From the NCBI RefSeq assembly GCF_014191355.1, contig NZ_JACHWM010000006.1, forward strand, positions 248,001 to 312,000: 64,000 nucleotides of DNA. Direction: 5' to 3'. Numbering within the stretch: position 1 is the stretch's first letter; every line of letters begins with the position of its first letter. Positions 17,917 to 27,073 of this stretch are shown piece by piece. Origin of the DNA: Methylobacterium sp. R2-1 (GTDB taxonomy: Bacteria; Pseudomonadota; Alphaproteobacteria; Rhizobiales; Beijerinckiaceae). The notes under the pieces are model-generated. The model ran no database searches, was not told where the DNA came from, and was given only the letters and a program-made list of their open reading frames with translations. The translations under genes were made by a program, and so were the position numbers.

Positions 17917-18269
17917 CTCAGCCTCGTTCACGTCAGATGAAGACTCGCATTGCTGGAGCCTATCTTCTGCGCAGGATCTAGAGCCCCCACAGATGGCGAC
18001 CGGCCCACCTTGGTCAGGGCAGTCGAGCATTATGAGTGGTGGTTTGCATACTCGACATCGATAGCCGATCAGAAAAAATTGCCCCTGGGAACTATGCCGA
18101 GGCGCTCGTATCCCTGCTGAGTCGCCTTGCAATGCATGGCTTTCACGTCATAGGATTTGCATTGATTCAGCCCTGGTTTTCCGGGCACTGATTTCGCGAT
18201 CGCGCCTCGCATATGGGGCGCGTAAAGCAGGAAAGTCACAGTTCGGTCCGCAAACTTCGCGAGGGTGAA

Positions 18270-18839
18270 ATGGCCGTGATCCTCGGAGATGGATGGGAGT
18301 TGCTGGTCGTGCGCCGCTTCGAGCAGGCGCGCAAGACGCCGCGAGGGGAAAAGATCCGGACAGTGGGAACTTACGAAGTCTATCACGACGGTGTTCGTCA
18401 GGCCGACCCCTCCTTGCAAGGTCAGATGGCGGAGTCGAGAGGCCCCGGCGCCAACAGGCCGAGAGCGAACGGGAAGCGAGTTGCGGAAGGGCGGTACGCG
18501 CTCGCGACGCAAGGCACGCCGGAAACCAAGTATCATACCTTCGAGTACGATCGCTCGGAACGCAGCTCAGGCAGGCCTAAGCCCGGGTTCGAAATCACGG
18601 TCCCGGGACCGAGGACCGGCATTCTCGTGCATCCGGGCACCGGCTTCCTGGCGAGTGTCGGCTGCCTCAATCCTTGTACCAACCTTCCGGACGAGACCGA
18701 GAACATCGATTATGCCGGAAGCAGAAGACGAGTCATCGCGCTCATCGACGACATGGCTGCCTTCCTAGGCCGCCATTTCCCGTCATCCGGCGAGCTGTTC
18801 ATCCCGCGCGGGTTCGCGGTGATCGACGGCGAACCCTGA
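18270..18839 (+). CDS. DUF5675-like protein (probable cell-wall-associated fold)
   Basis: A 189-residue protein. The end of the protein has the pattern ILVHPGTGFLASVGCLNPC preceded by RYALATQGTPETKYHTFEYD. This resembles DUF5675-type domains (R-P-G-R-Y ... IlvHpGN ... GCI), which occur in phage and secretion-system cell-wall proteins and are distantly similar to L,D-transpeptidases. A Cys in SVGCLNPC is in a plausible active-site position, but catalysis is unproven. The start is ATG 18270 with GAGGG 5 bases before it. It converges on the gene ending at 18861 with a 21-base gap. Confidence 0.55.
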   Translation: MAVILGDGWELLVVRRFEQARKTPRGEKIRTVGTYEVYHDGVRQADPSLQGQMAESRGPGANRPRANGKRVAEGRYALATQGTPETKYHTFEYDRSERSSGRPKPGFEITVPGPRTGILVHPGTGFLASVGCLNPCTNLPDETENIDYAGSRRRVIALIDDMAAFLGRHFPSSGELFIPRGFAVIDGEP

Positions 18840-18860
18840 CAGTCCCGGTTCTCCAGGAAC

Positions 18861-19673
18861 CTAGAAGGCCCTGAAGGCTTCCACGGGCCGCAGCATGTAG
18901 CCCCAACGGGTTCGGTGGCGCTTTTTCGATCTCGGGCACCCGCTTACATATGCCAACAGCTGAACCGCGACGGGATCCGGCGCGCCGCGCGCCTTCGCGT
19001 GCGCGCAGTTGGCGGCAGTGGCGGCCGAGTTGCGGATCCGCGCGTTGACGATCGCCTCCGGCACGTCCCGGTCCTCTGCCAGGGTCGCGTCCAACGAAGG
19101 TCGCCAATAGCGATTGAGCCAGCGTTCGAGCACCCATCGCTGCCCGTCCTTCGTTCCCAGGGCGCGCTCGGTGTTGCTGACGAAAACCTCCCAGTCGTGA
19201 CCCCCGCGTACTTTCAAGGAGGCGAACGTTGCCCGCTTCTTGAGGGCGGCTGCCAGTCTCTCGAGATCGTCTCTTGCCTCCGCGTTGCTCGTCGGCGCCA
19301 CGACCTCCTCGATGAATTCGCCCAGGTAGCCGGTGTCCATGTGCGGCAGCCCGACGCCGCCTGCCGTGACACTCATGAGGTGCTTCCCGCGCCCCCTCGG
19401 AGGGCCCCTCCACTCGTCTTTCTGCGGATCCGCAATGCTGTGGGGGGCATCGCTCACGCCCCAGTGGGCCGCACCGAGAGCGAGGACGACCAGCCCGAAG
19501 CCAGCGGACGCCGAGTCGTCGTGGGGGGCCTGGCGGAACTTGCGTGCCAGGTCAGCCACGAACGCGAACGTCAGCTGCTCCCGCAGGCCGAGATCCTCCT
19601 TCCCACCATCGGACCACTGCCCCTGGTCGAGAAATTCCGAGAGGACGTCGGCGGGGATTTTCAGCGACGACAT
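18861..19673 (-). CDS. Unknown protein paired with M15 peptidase
   Basis: A 270-residue protein starting MSSLKIPADVLSEFLDQGQW. Recognisable segments include VTAGGVGLPHMDTGYLGEFI and the C-terminal ARIRNSAATAANCAHAK with YVSGCPRSKKRHRTRWGYML, but I cannot assign a family. No signal peptide. It begins 32 bases after the M15 peptidase gene on the same strand, so they probably form an operon. A lysozyme-like or amidase role is possible only by association. The frame is open further upstream, but that region is the antisense of the M15 gene. Confidence 0.5.
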   Translation of the reverse strand: MSSLKIPADVLSEFLDQGQWSDGGKEDLGLREQLTFAFVADLARKFRQAPHDDSASAGFGLVVLALGAAHWGVSDAPHSIADPQKDEWRGPPRGRGKHLMSVTAGGVGLPHMDTGYLGEFIEEVVAPTSNAEARDDLERLAAALKKRATFASLKVRGGHDWEVFVSNTERALGTKDGQRWVLERWLNRYWRPSLDATLAEDRDVPEAIVNARIRNSAATAANCAHAKARGAPDPVAVQLLAYVSGCPRSKKRHRTRWGYMLRPVEAFRAF

Positions 19674-19705
19674 CGAACGCTCCGAGCTTGCGGAAGGTGC
19701 CCCGC

Positions 19706-20233
19706 CTATTTGAGAAGTGCGGCCAGGTGGACGGCGACGGAGTCTGGATCTTCGATGAACTCCTCGACCTCGAAGTGCATCGGGTCGTTGAAGGAAATGC
19801 CCCAGTGGAAACCCAGGGCCTCGAAGACCGGGGCGACTGGCGCGACGGACGCTCCGAGACGATCGTCGTCCGAGTTCAGGTCGATGGCGATCCCGAACGC
19901 ATGGTTCGACGGAAGCTTGCTCAAGCCGCCGCTGGTCGGTTTGCGCAGGCGCATGTTGAGCGCGCCTGCACATGAAGTGATGTGGTGCAGCAGGCCGAGT
20001 TTCTCGATGTCCACGAAGGCCTGCTCGATCTGTGCATGTCCACGTTTGTGAAAGCGAAGATTGCCGCTTTTGGTGCCAGGCACTCCGACGAGCTGCGGGA
20101 TGTGTACTTTCGTGATGTCACGGACATCGAACCCGTCGACGAAGGTAATGTGGTCCCCCCGAACCCATATCGGACTGTCGGTCCGATACTTCACTTTGCC
20201 GAAAAGGGGATGGTCGTACGTGGCTTCAGGCAT
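19706..20233 (-). CDS. M15-family (VanY/endolysin-like) peptidase
   Basis: A 175-residue protein. The zinc-peptidase hallmarks are SNHAFGIAIDLN (first H and D ligands) and HWGISFNDPMHFEVEEF (final H with catalytic E). M15 enzymes cleave D-Ala-D-Ala, or L-Ala-D-Glu in phage endolysins. The size and lack of a signal peptide fit an endolysin-like or effector-like peptidoglycan hydrolase rather than a housekeeping carboxypeptidase. I start at ATG 20231-20233 (MPEATYDHPLFGKVKY); an in-frame start at 20278 would add 15 residues. Confidence 0.75.
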   Translation of the reverse strand: MPEATYDHPLFGKVKYRTDSPIWVRGDHITFVDGFDVRDITKVHIPQLVGVPGTKSGNLRFHKRGHAQIEQAFVDIEKLGLLHHITSCAGALNMRLRKPTSGGLSKLPSNHAFGIAIDLNSDDDRLGASVAPVAPVFEALGFHWGISFNDPMHFEVEEFIEDPDSVAVHLAALLK

Positions 20234-20790
20234 CCCTGGGCCCCCATCTGACTTGCGCGCGATGGACCGCGCCGGCACGTTCGAGCGCTGTACGCCTCGA
20301 ATTCTGGATGATAAATCAAATGAACCGGCCGGAGTCGAGGCGTCTCTATCGATCGAAGCGCATGAGTCCGTTTCGCGGCGCCCACGGCGTGTTCACCTTC
20401 TCGACCCGGGATGACCCGCTCCCAGTTGCTCGACATCGCGAGCCGTGGAGACGGGATGAACGCGTCTTCTTCCCGCAGCCGTGCCCCGTCATAGCGTAGC
20501 GGCCAGTCGCCGAGGCGAGGTCCCTCGTCGCTTCGTCACGGCTCGATATAGAGGATTGTCGCCGGACCGGAGGCTGTGGTCTCCCTCCTCTCCCTGGGCC
20601 CGCCATATCCCGGCAGCGATCCAGCGCGCCCATCTCGCGAAGGGCGATGATCTCCGTCCGGCCGGCGTCGATGGTTCTCGCGCCTCGGCGTAGCGCAGCG
20701 CGCGACCTCGAACGAGACGTGGCCGACGCGCTATATCGCTCGCCGACGTCGGTCTTGCCTCTTGGACCGTGTCTGACATGAAATACTGCG
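20234..20790. other. Stretch with no firm gene
   Basis: A minus-strand frame 20489-20779 (ATG start, MSDTVQEARPTSASDI, 96 residues, very Arg-rich) is divergent from the gene at 20791 and could be real. It has no motif and no clear ribosome binding site, so I do not call it. Confidence 0.35.
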
Positions 20791-21273
20791 ATGTCCGCTC
20801 TCACCGACCGTCAGCGCATCGAACTCGCACTACCGGCCTGCCTGCTGTTCACCCTCGGCGATCTGCCGGGCGCTTTCGTCCCGGCCAACCCAGCCCTGGC
20901 CACCCGAGCGGAGGCCGATGTCGCCGAACTGCGAGCGAACCTGCGCACCGCCACTTTGGAACCTTTCGCCGACCTGAATCCGAAGAAGCGGCAAGCGATC
21001 CTTCGCCGGCTCGAGCTGGTCGTGAAGAGCGTGGTCGCGGATTGGAGGGGACGGTCGATGCTCGGCCTCGTGATGACGCTCTGGTATTTTCTGAAGGATC
21101 TTACCGGCCGCGAAGTCCTACTGCTGTGGGAGGGCTGGGCGATGGACCAAGCTATGAGAAGGCTCCTGCCGATGTTCGAGCATGGTTTCGACGAGCTCCG
21201 GCACGAGGCCGAGGCCGTAGAGGCCGCCCGTCAGCTCCTCACCCACCTCCAGGCCGAGGGACTGTACCGCTGA
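20791..21273 (+). CDS. Small protein of unknown function
   Basis: A 160-residue helical protein (MSALTDRQRIELALPACLLF) with a hydrophobic first third and a paired-helix end (LRHEAEAVEAARQLLTHLQA). Composition and codon use look coding. No family recognised; the ribosome binding site is weak. It ends just before the truncated left side of an IS3 remnant. Confidence 0.45.
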   Translation: MSALTDRQRIELALPACLLFTLGDLPGAFVPANPALATRAEADVAELRANLRTATLEPFADLNPKKRQAILRRLELVVKSVVADWRGRSMLGLVMTLWYFLKDLTGREVLLLWEGWAMDQAMRRLLPMFEHGFDELRHEAEAVEAARQLLTHLQAEGLYR

Positions 21274-21280
21274 CGCGGCG

Positions 21281-21940
21281 CTTCGCATCTGTCGATCCGG
21301 CCCAAGCTGTCCAAGCGTAAGCGCGCTTGGCGCTACCGGCAGGGACGGCCAGGGATCGGTGGGCCCAACGAGGTCTGGGCCATGGACTTCATGTCCGACC
21401 GCCTGTTTGGCGGGCGTCCGTTCCGGATCTTGACGATGGTGGACTGCCACACGCGAGAGGCGCTCCCGCTCACACCGAGAGCCGACTTCCGTGCCTAACC
21501 TGAGTGACTGAGGCGCTGGACGCCTTGGTCCGCCTGCGGGGCCGACCCAAGAGCCTGCTGGTCGATAAAAGGCCGGAGTTCGCCGGGCGCATGCTCGACC
21601 AATGGGCCTATTTGAACGGGGTCGAGATCGACTTGTCACGACTGGGCAAGACAACCAACAACGCATACATCGAGGCCTTCGATAGCGCCTGCGGGCGGAG
21701 TGCCTGAACGCCTCGTGGTTCCTGTCGCTGGCCGATGCCCGCGAACGCTTCGGTGACTGGAGGTGCCACTACAACGAAGATCGACCCCACACGGCCCTGG
21801 GTGGCTTGACGCCCCGAGCCTTCGCCCACCAAGCTGTCACAGCCCGAGAACTTGCATAGGCCGTGGACCACAAACGGGGTCAACTCCAGGCCCAACGCTG
21901 CACTAACTCTGACACCGGACCACCCCGTAGGGGCAGATCA
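21281..21940 (+). pseudogene. IS3-family OrfB transposase pseudogene
   Basis: Pieces in several frames rebuild the catalytic part of an IS3/IS407-type integrase core: WAMDFMSDRLFGGRPFRIL (first D), SLLVDKRPEFAGRMLDQWAY (second D region), then NNAYIEAFDS (catalytic E). After a frameshift near 21695 come ECLNASWFLSLADARERFG and HYNEDRPHTALGGL. Stops and frameshifts near 21495 and 21695 kill it, and OrfA plus the left end are missing. The right end (GTAGGGGCAGATCA, ending 21940) resembles that of the miniature element ending at 1390. Confidence 0.8.
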
Positions 21941-21988
21941 ATTGCGCATCGACGATCCGATGATCTCCGATACAAGCTTGGCGGATGC

Positions 21989-23515
21989 TCAAATATCGGC
22001 GTCCCAGCCTCGATCCCATTCACTGTCGCGCTCCATCCATCCAACCAAGCGGCGGATCGTAAAGACGATTTCGCAAAGTTGAACCGGATCGACCGGCCGG
22101 CTGTGCATGGTAGGGCGGCGAAACGCGTTCAGCCGCTCAAGATCGACCTTCAGCCATTCCGCCCGGTCGAACACTGCCTCGAACAACTCGGTCCAGTTGT
22201 CATTGCGGGTGATCACGCCTATCAGATCGCCGAGATCGGTATAGTGGATGAGGTCGAGTGATGGTTCTCCCGCGCGTAACGCCTCCTTCCTACGGTCCTT
22301 CGCACGCTTGACAGTATCGCCGGGCACCCGCTGCTTGAACCAAGCCTGCCCCTGCAGGGCTGCGAGCTTAGCGGCGACGAAGGCGCGCAATGCGTTTTCG
22401 AAGGTGTCGATGGCGGCGAAGGCCCCCATCTTCGGCCGGTTCGCCACGATACGGACCTTGACTGGTCCGGCTTCGACGATGGCAGTCAGCGTGCCTGCCC
22501 TTGTACGCCGGCCCTCGACGACTCCGCTGTCGATCAGGACGGCCACGGTCGTTGCGTTGTCGGCATCGATAAGGCCCTCATCGACGTCTTGGTCGCGGTA
22601 ATAGCGCGCGCGCTCGCGCGGATCGCGCCAATATGGACGAGCGAGCATCGCCGACGTCTCATAGCTGCCCAACAGCGCCGCATAAGCCGCTTGGCTGCTG
22701 CCGGCGCCGGGACCGAGTACGTCTAGCGAGGCTGAGAAGAGCGACATCTTGGTGGCAGTCGCGCCCATGCCAGCGAGGTCGCCGCCGAGCGCGACGGAGC
22801 GGGCAGCGTAACTGCTAGCATCGAGCCCAGCGGTTGCCGCCGCGATCCTGCCTGCCGCAAGGTGCAGGGCTGTGAAATTCTCGTTGCAGCGGACGCCGAT
22901 GCCGAGAAGCTCTGCGTAATCACGGGTGGGCGATTTGATTAGCGCATCGGCCCAACGCTGCGTGCGCGCAAGAGCACTCGCCGCATCGCGGTCGATCCCG
23001 AGCATTGCGGTCTGGCTTGCGGTTAACGCCGAACAGGGCTCAGTCAGGCGGCGCATCGATTCCGCGACGTGCCCATCGGGCAAGCTTCCGAACCGAAGAT
23101 TGTGCGGGTCCCAAAGATTCGTCGCCGCGTCATATGCCCGCCCAAACGCGCTCGTTTCGAAGCTATTGGCCCTGCCGGTCGCTTCTTCGATGGCGCTGCG
23201 GATCGTGTCATGTCGTTCGAAAGGATCATGCAGCTTGAGCGCGTCGCGCTGAGCCTCATTGATCAGCGGGCCGCCTTTTAGGAATGGATCGAGGGTTGTG
23301 ATCCTGCCACTGGCGAAATCCGTCGCCGTCCTGATCTCGCCTGCCGGTAGGCCGCGCGCCATACGACCAAGCCTGTCGTCACCGAGGACGCCTGACGCCG
23401 TGAGCTTCTCGACAGACCGCTGCGCTTCGAGTGTGCGCTCGAAAACGCTGGTTGATCCGAGGTTTGCCAGCACACCGCTTGCCAAGTCGAGAAGCTTCTT
23501 CCCTTGGTCGCTCAT
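21989..23515 (-). CDS. Swt1-type HEPN domain protein, probable RNase/defence
   Basis: A 508-residue protein. Residues about 395-495 match the Swt1-like HEPN pattern: LIHYTDLGDLIGVITRNDNW, then EAVFDRAEWLKVDLERLNAF, with the signature R466-x4-H471 (RRPTMHSRPVD) followed by a final helix. HEPN domains are often metal-independent RNases, and Swt1-type copies are frequent in bacterial anti-phage loci. The first 390 residues are helical and unassigned and may hold a sensor. The start is ATG 23513-23515. It stands alone on the left edge of the defence-rich stretch. Confidence 0.7.
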   Translation of the reverse strand: MSDQGKKLLDLASGVLANLGSTSVFERTLEAQRSVEKLTASGVLGDDRLGRMARGLPAGEIRTATDFASGRITTLDPFLKGGPLINEAQRDALKLHDPFERHDTIRSAIEEATGRANSFETSAFGRAYDAATNLWDPHNLRFGSLPDGHVAESMRRLTEPCSALTASQTAMLGIDRDAASALARTQRWADALIKSPTRDYAELLGIGVRCNENFTALHLAAGRIAAATAGLDASSYAARSVALGGDLAGMGATATKMSLFSASLDVLGPGAGSSQAAYAALLGSYETSAMLARPYWRDPRERARYYRDQDVDEGLIDADNATTVAVLIDSGVVEGRRTRAGTLTAIVEAGPVKVRIVANRPKMGAFAAIDTFENALRAFVAAKLAALQGQAWFKQRVPGDTVKRAKDRRKEALRAGEPSLDLIHYTDLGDLIGVITRNDNWTELFEAVFDRAEWLKVDLERLNAFRRPTMHSRPVDPVQLCEIVFTIRRLVGWMERDSEWDRGWDADI

Positions 23516-24031
23516 GGCTTTGTCGCCTTCCACCTTTCCGACACGATACAGGAGGCGAGCGCACATCTCCATCTGGTGCCGATCCGTTCGACCCAGGGGC
23601 TTTCCGGATTGCAGCGGTGGCCTTGCCCCGAGGCCTTGCCCCCTTGTTCCATAACGAGCTGTGCAGCTCAGCTGTTGGTTGAGCGGCGAGGCTCACGGGG
23701 CGTTGGCAGAGTGCAGGTTGCCGAGTGCTGGCCTCTCCTGCTCGTCGCGCGCCAGACGATCGAGCGCTGGCTCGCCCCCGTCGAACCAACTGCCGCCGGT
23801 CGGGATGGTGAGATCTTCGAGCCGGCGGATCGAGGCCTACCCGCGAGTCTTAGACCGACAACCCGGAACGCGTAGGGCCGAAACCGGGAGGCCGGCGGTT
23901 TCCCGAAGGTTTCCGGAGCTGAGGGGCGCCCCGTCTCTCCATCCCTTGTCCAGTCGGCCCGGACCTGAGATCCAAATGCCCATCGTCCCACGGCCCTCGA
24001 CCGCGTCGCCTCGATCGGTCCGTCCGACGGT
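23516..24031. other. Intergenic stretch, no gene seen
   Basis: About 515 bases between the HEPN gene start and the nitrilase gene stop. No motif, terminator or repeat stands out; the promoter of the HEPN gene should lie here. Confidence 0.45.
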
Positions 24032-25975
24032 TCACGGGATGGGCGCGATCCATTCCCATCCACCGGCCGCAACCTGGCCCGAGGAAAGCCCGACATCGCG
24101 CTTGTCTTCGAGGTACCATGCGAGGGCGTCCGAATTTCGTCGGGCGTCCATGGTGCTCTCGGTCGCGGGGCAGCCCACGAGCGAGAGCACCACCGCCTGC
24201 TTGTCTTTCGGCAGGCCGATCTGCATCTCGTGCCGCGTGACCGACGGTGGCCCGCCCGCCGGCCGGTTCTTCCAATACGCCACGACCCGATCCGGGGACG
24301 GCGGCTTGCCGCAGAGCTTGCCGTAGGCCTCGTTCGAGCGCGAGACCATCCCAGCGCTGGTCATGGAAAGCACTGACGACCCGGGGTCGTCGGCCAAGCC
24401 GGTGGCATAGACGCCGGGCCACCGGCTCTTCAACTGCGGACCGTCCATCAGGAGTGCGAACACCAGGCTCGGCCCGAGGGCGCGCAGCAACGTCAGCCCC
24501 GGCTCCACCCGTGCGAGATCCTCGCAGATCACGGCGGTGAGCGTGGAGTTCTCGCGCAGGACGTCGACGTGCAGAACCCGTTCGCCGATCGGCAGATGCT
24601 CCCACCACACGGCGGCGCGATCCAGCTCGGCGCCCACGTCGTAGGAGTCGATCTGGCTCTTCTCGACCTGCCAGCGATGATGCTTGCCGCGGGAATGCGT
24701 CTCGGCGATCCGCTCGCCGTTCTTCTCGAATATCATCGTGGTCGTCACGAGATTGCCGGCACGGCCGTTGCAATCCATGGAGACACCCGACACCACGAAC
24801 TCGACGTTCGGCCTCGTGTCGCGCAGGTGCCTGACCAGCGCGTCGTACGTTTCCCAGTCGAGGGCGAGCTCCGGCAGCACGATGCCGTGCACCGGGCCGT
24901 CGCTTTCCGCCTCGTCGACGAGTTTCTCGACGAAGGCGACGAAGGATCGCCTCGACGCCGGCGTGCTCCACCCGGGTGATGCCCCAGCGGGCGGGGCTGC
25001 GGTCGAGCCGGGACCCAGCCAGCGCTGATCGACCGCAAATCGCCCCCAGCGATCCGGCCCCGACACCCCACCGCATTCCCCTCCGCGGAAGCAGTCCGCC
25101 GGGACGATGTACGGAAAAGGCAGAAGCATGATGTTCAGGGAATTCGGGTCCGACGCAGCGGATCGCCCCCGTCCCTGGTGCCAATAGGCATTCGCCTGAC
25201 CGTGAGGCGGCAGGAGGGTCAGATTGTGACTGAACGTCCGTAGGGTGCATCCGATCTCGGTTGTCCGGCCTTTTGGCAAGACGCGAGCCACATGCCGTTC
25301 GACGGCCGACGTGCACAGGCTGTCGAGCGCCACGTGACGGCTGAGGTGTCGTCCGTCTCCTTGATAGGCTGGATTCTCGATGACGCGCAGGCCAGTCGCT
25401 GCCTTCAGGGTTGCGGAAGCGAAGTGGTTCGCCCATTTGGCGCCGTTCACCGGGGCGGCCTCGGGATCGTAACCGAGCTCGCTGCTGGCTTCGTCGGCAA
25501 TCACCAGAAGTGCATGGCACACCTTCCACCAGGAAGGCGGTGCGTCACCGATCTTGGGGCTGACGACCAAGTCTGCCGAGCCGCTATCGACGAGCCTATC
25601 CCAGAGAAGCTGGATTTCCGTTGCCGCCGACATGTCGACGGCCCACCGGTTCCCCAGCATGCACCAATGGCGCAGATCCGCGTCCGTAGGAGCGAATGTG
25701 GGTTCCGCGTATGCCAACCCTGCGCTGGCACCGGTCGCCGAAGAAAACGGTGCGACGATGTATTGATAGGCGCCTGACGCATCCAGCAGATGGGAAGCCG
25801 CAGCGAACATATCCGCTGGCGTGAGCGGCATGTGCCGGATGTCGGGGGCGCGCCAGGGTCGGATACGGTCGAGCCAGCCACGTTGCCAAGGCCTCGTTCC
25901 GCTGGGGAAAAGGCGCTGCAGCTCCGATAATACGCACGTCAATGCGGGCCCCCACTCCATCGGACGGAGCCGCAT
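24032..25975 (-). CDS. Nitrilase-fold (carbon-nitrogen hydrolase) protein with long N-terminal region
   Basis: A 647-residue protein. Residues about 280-640 look like a nitrilase domain with the E-K-C triad: E369 in IVLPELALDW, K431 in RGKHHRWQVEK and C484 in LTAVICEDLARVEPG. The domain opens with a hydrophobic strand (NIMLLPFPYIVP). Nitrilase-fold enzymes hydrolyse or transfer at amide or nitrile groups. The N-terminal 270 residues are helical and unassigned; I saw no YxDD motif, so it is not the RT-nitrilase (UG1/DRT1) arrangement. The gene follows the small gene at 26018 after 42 bases and lies beside the CBASS operon. A defence role is inference from context. Start ATG 25973-25975. Confidence 0.7.
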   Translation of the reverse strand: MRLRPMEWGPALTCVLSELQRLFPSGTRPWQRGWLDRIRPWRAPDIRHMPLTPADMFAAASHLLDASGAYQYIVAPFSSATGASAGLAYAEPTFAPTDADLRHWCMLGNRWAVDMSAATEIQLLWDRLVDSGSADLVVSPKIGDAPPSWWKVCHALLVIADEASSELGYDPEAAPVNGAKWANHFASATLKAATGLRVIENPAYQGDGRHLSRHVALDSLCTSAVERHVARVLPKGRTTEIGCTLRTFSHNLTLLPPHGQANAYWHQGRGRSAASDPNSLNIMLLPFPYIVPADCFRGGECGGVSGPDRWGRFAVDQRWLGPGSTAAPPAGASPGWSTPASRRSFVAFVEKLVDEAESDGPVHGIVLPELALDWETYDALVRHLRDTRPNVEFVVSGVSMDCNGRAGNLVTTTMIFEKNGERIAETHSRGKHHRWQVEKSQIDSYDVGAELDRAAVWWEHLPIGERVLHVDVLRENSTLTAVICEDLARVEPGLTLLRALGPSLVFALLMDGPQLKSRWPGVYATGLADDPGSSVLSMTSAGMVSRSNEAYGKLCGKPPSPDRVVAYWKNRPAGGPPSVTRHEMQIGLPKDKQAVVLSLVGCPATESTMDARRNSDALAWYLEDKRDVGLSSGQVAAGGWEWIAPIP

Positions 25976-26017
25976 CAACTCTCGCCAAACAACCCTTGGA
26001 TCAGCGGAAGATTCGAG

Positions 26018-26317
26018 CTAGCGCCTGTCGAGGCCGAGCAACTCGTTGGCCTCGGCCACACCCTCGTAACCGGCACGACGCCACTCTTCGTTCGAATAGG
26101 TGTGGTCGCGCGCCTCGCCCGGATAGGCGGCGGCGAAACTTCTCACGGTATCTTCAAGGGCTCTACCCAACTCTCTCGCACCCCTTCGGTCGGCCCGTAG
26201 GAATGCCAGCCAGGACCTTCCGCCCTCGGACTGATAATCCGATCCGGCGACCATGGCCATTTCGATCTCGGTGTTGAGGGGCACCAAGGCCCCCTTATCG
26301 TCACGGAATGCGCCCAT
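26018..26317 (-). CDS. Small protein upstream of nitrilase gene
   Basis: A 99-residue soluble protein starting MGAFRDDKGALVPLNTEIEM and ending with helices (GRALEDTVRSFAAAY, then YEGVAEANELLGLDRR). No family recognised. It sits 42 bases upstream of the nitrilase gene on the same strand and is likely cotranscribed with it. Confidence 0.55.
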   Translation of the reverse strand: MGAFRDDKGALVPLNTEIEMAMVAGSDYQSEGGRSWLAFLRADRRGARELGRALEDTVRSFAAAYPGEARDHTYSNEEWRRAGYEGVAEANELLGLDRR

Positions 26318-26539
26318 AGCGTTTACCTACCACCGCCTAACAATGCGGAGGAATCCATTAAGTTTCTCTCTACGCGTTCAAGGGGGCAGCGGTCAACGCG
26401 TGCGTGTCCGCCGCCGACATACAGAGATATACCACCTTCCCGAGCAAAGATCAGCGCGACCCGCGCCGCCGTCTCCGCCCAGCGCTTGGGTAAGTCGGTG
26501 CCCCCTTGCCGCCCCGGAAACGCAGGCTTGCTACTTCCT

Positions 26540-26974
26540 TCACCGCCTTGCGACCCGACGCACTTCGACGACGGTGTCGATGCCTTTGACCTTCAGCACC
26601 GTGCCGTTGAGTCCATCCACGACCAGGGCCGATGGCCGAGCCTCGTGATGGCTTTCGGTCGTCGCCTCCACCTGCTGCCAGACGTGGCCGGTGTCGAACT
26701 GGAAAAGCATGCCCTGTCGAAACCCCATGAAGGGTGAGACGATGCTGCCCTCGCACTCGATGGACACTTCGGTGACCGGGACCGCGCCGGGAACGCCGGC
26801 CACCCTCATGACGGTCTGGCCGTTGACGAGTGCGACCTCGACCACCGGCATGAAGGCATAGTGGTAGCTGTAGTGGTAGGTGGCCTGCTGCCATGCCTGC
26901 CCGTTCATGAGCTTCACGACCGTGTCACCCGTCCAGCCGTCGAAATCGCCGTCGATCTGGCTTCTGATGCGCAC
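26540..26974 (-). CDS. Two-repeat beta protein in the CBASS operon
   Basis: A 144-residue protein made of two diverged copies of one small beta domain. Copy 1 reads IDGDFDGWTGDTVVKLMNGQ, AWQQATYHYSYHYAFMPVVE and ends with VMRVAG. Copy 2 reads FRQGMLFQFDTGHVWQQVEA and ends VLKVKGIDTVVEVRRV. I know single copies of this W-Q-Q / HYAxxP domain as stand-alone bacterial proteins with no assigned role. The start is GTG 26972-26974, 7 bases after GGAGG; a GTG at 26981 overlaps that site. It lies 99 bases downstream of cap3 on the same strand, so it may be an accessory CBASS gene. Confidence 0.6.
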   Translation of the reverse strand: MRIRSQIDGDFDGWTGDTVVKLMNGQAWQQATYHYSYHYAFMPVVEVALVNGQTVMRVAGVPGAVPVTEVSIECEGSIVSPFMGFRQGMLFQFDTGHVWQQVEATTESHHEARPSALVVDGLNGTVLKVKGIDTVVEVRRVARR

Positions 26975-27073
26975 GGTCCCCACCTCCTTCGAAGGTTCGT
27001 CGTTTCTGTTTCATGGGACAAAGGGCCCGATCAACGCCATCCCGGTGATTTCTTGAACGTTCGCCGATGACGT

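Noticed and set aside
19674..19973. Longer start for the gene at 18861
   Set aside because: The extension is antisense to the M15 peptidase core; ATG 19673 is better placed.
24032..25030. Idea that the nitrilase protein is an RT-nitrilase (UG1/DRT1)
   Set aside because: No YxDD or other reverse-transcriptase motif in the N-terminal half.
23850..25529. A 559-codon minus-strand frame overlapping the nitrilase gene in another frame
   Set aside because: Arg/Gly-rich composition, no motif; the neighbouring frame has the E-K-C triad and normal composition.
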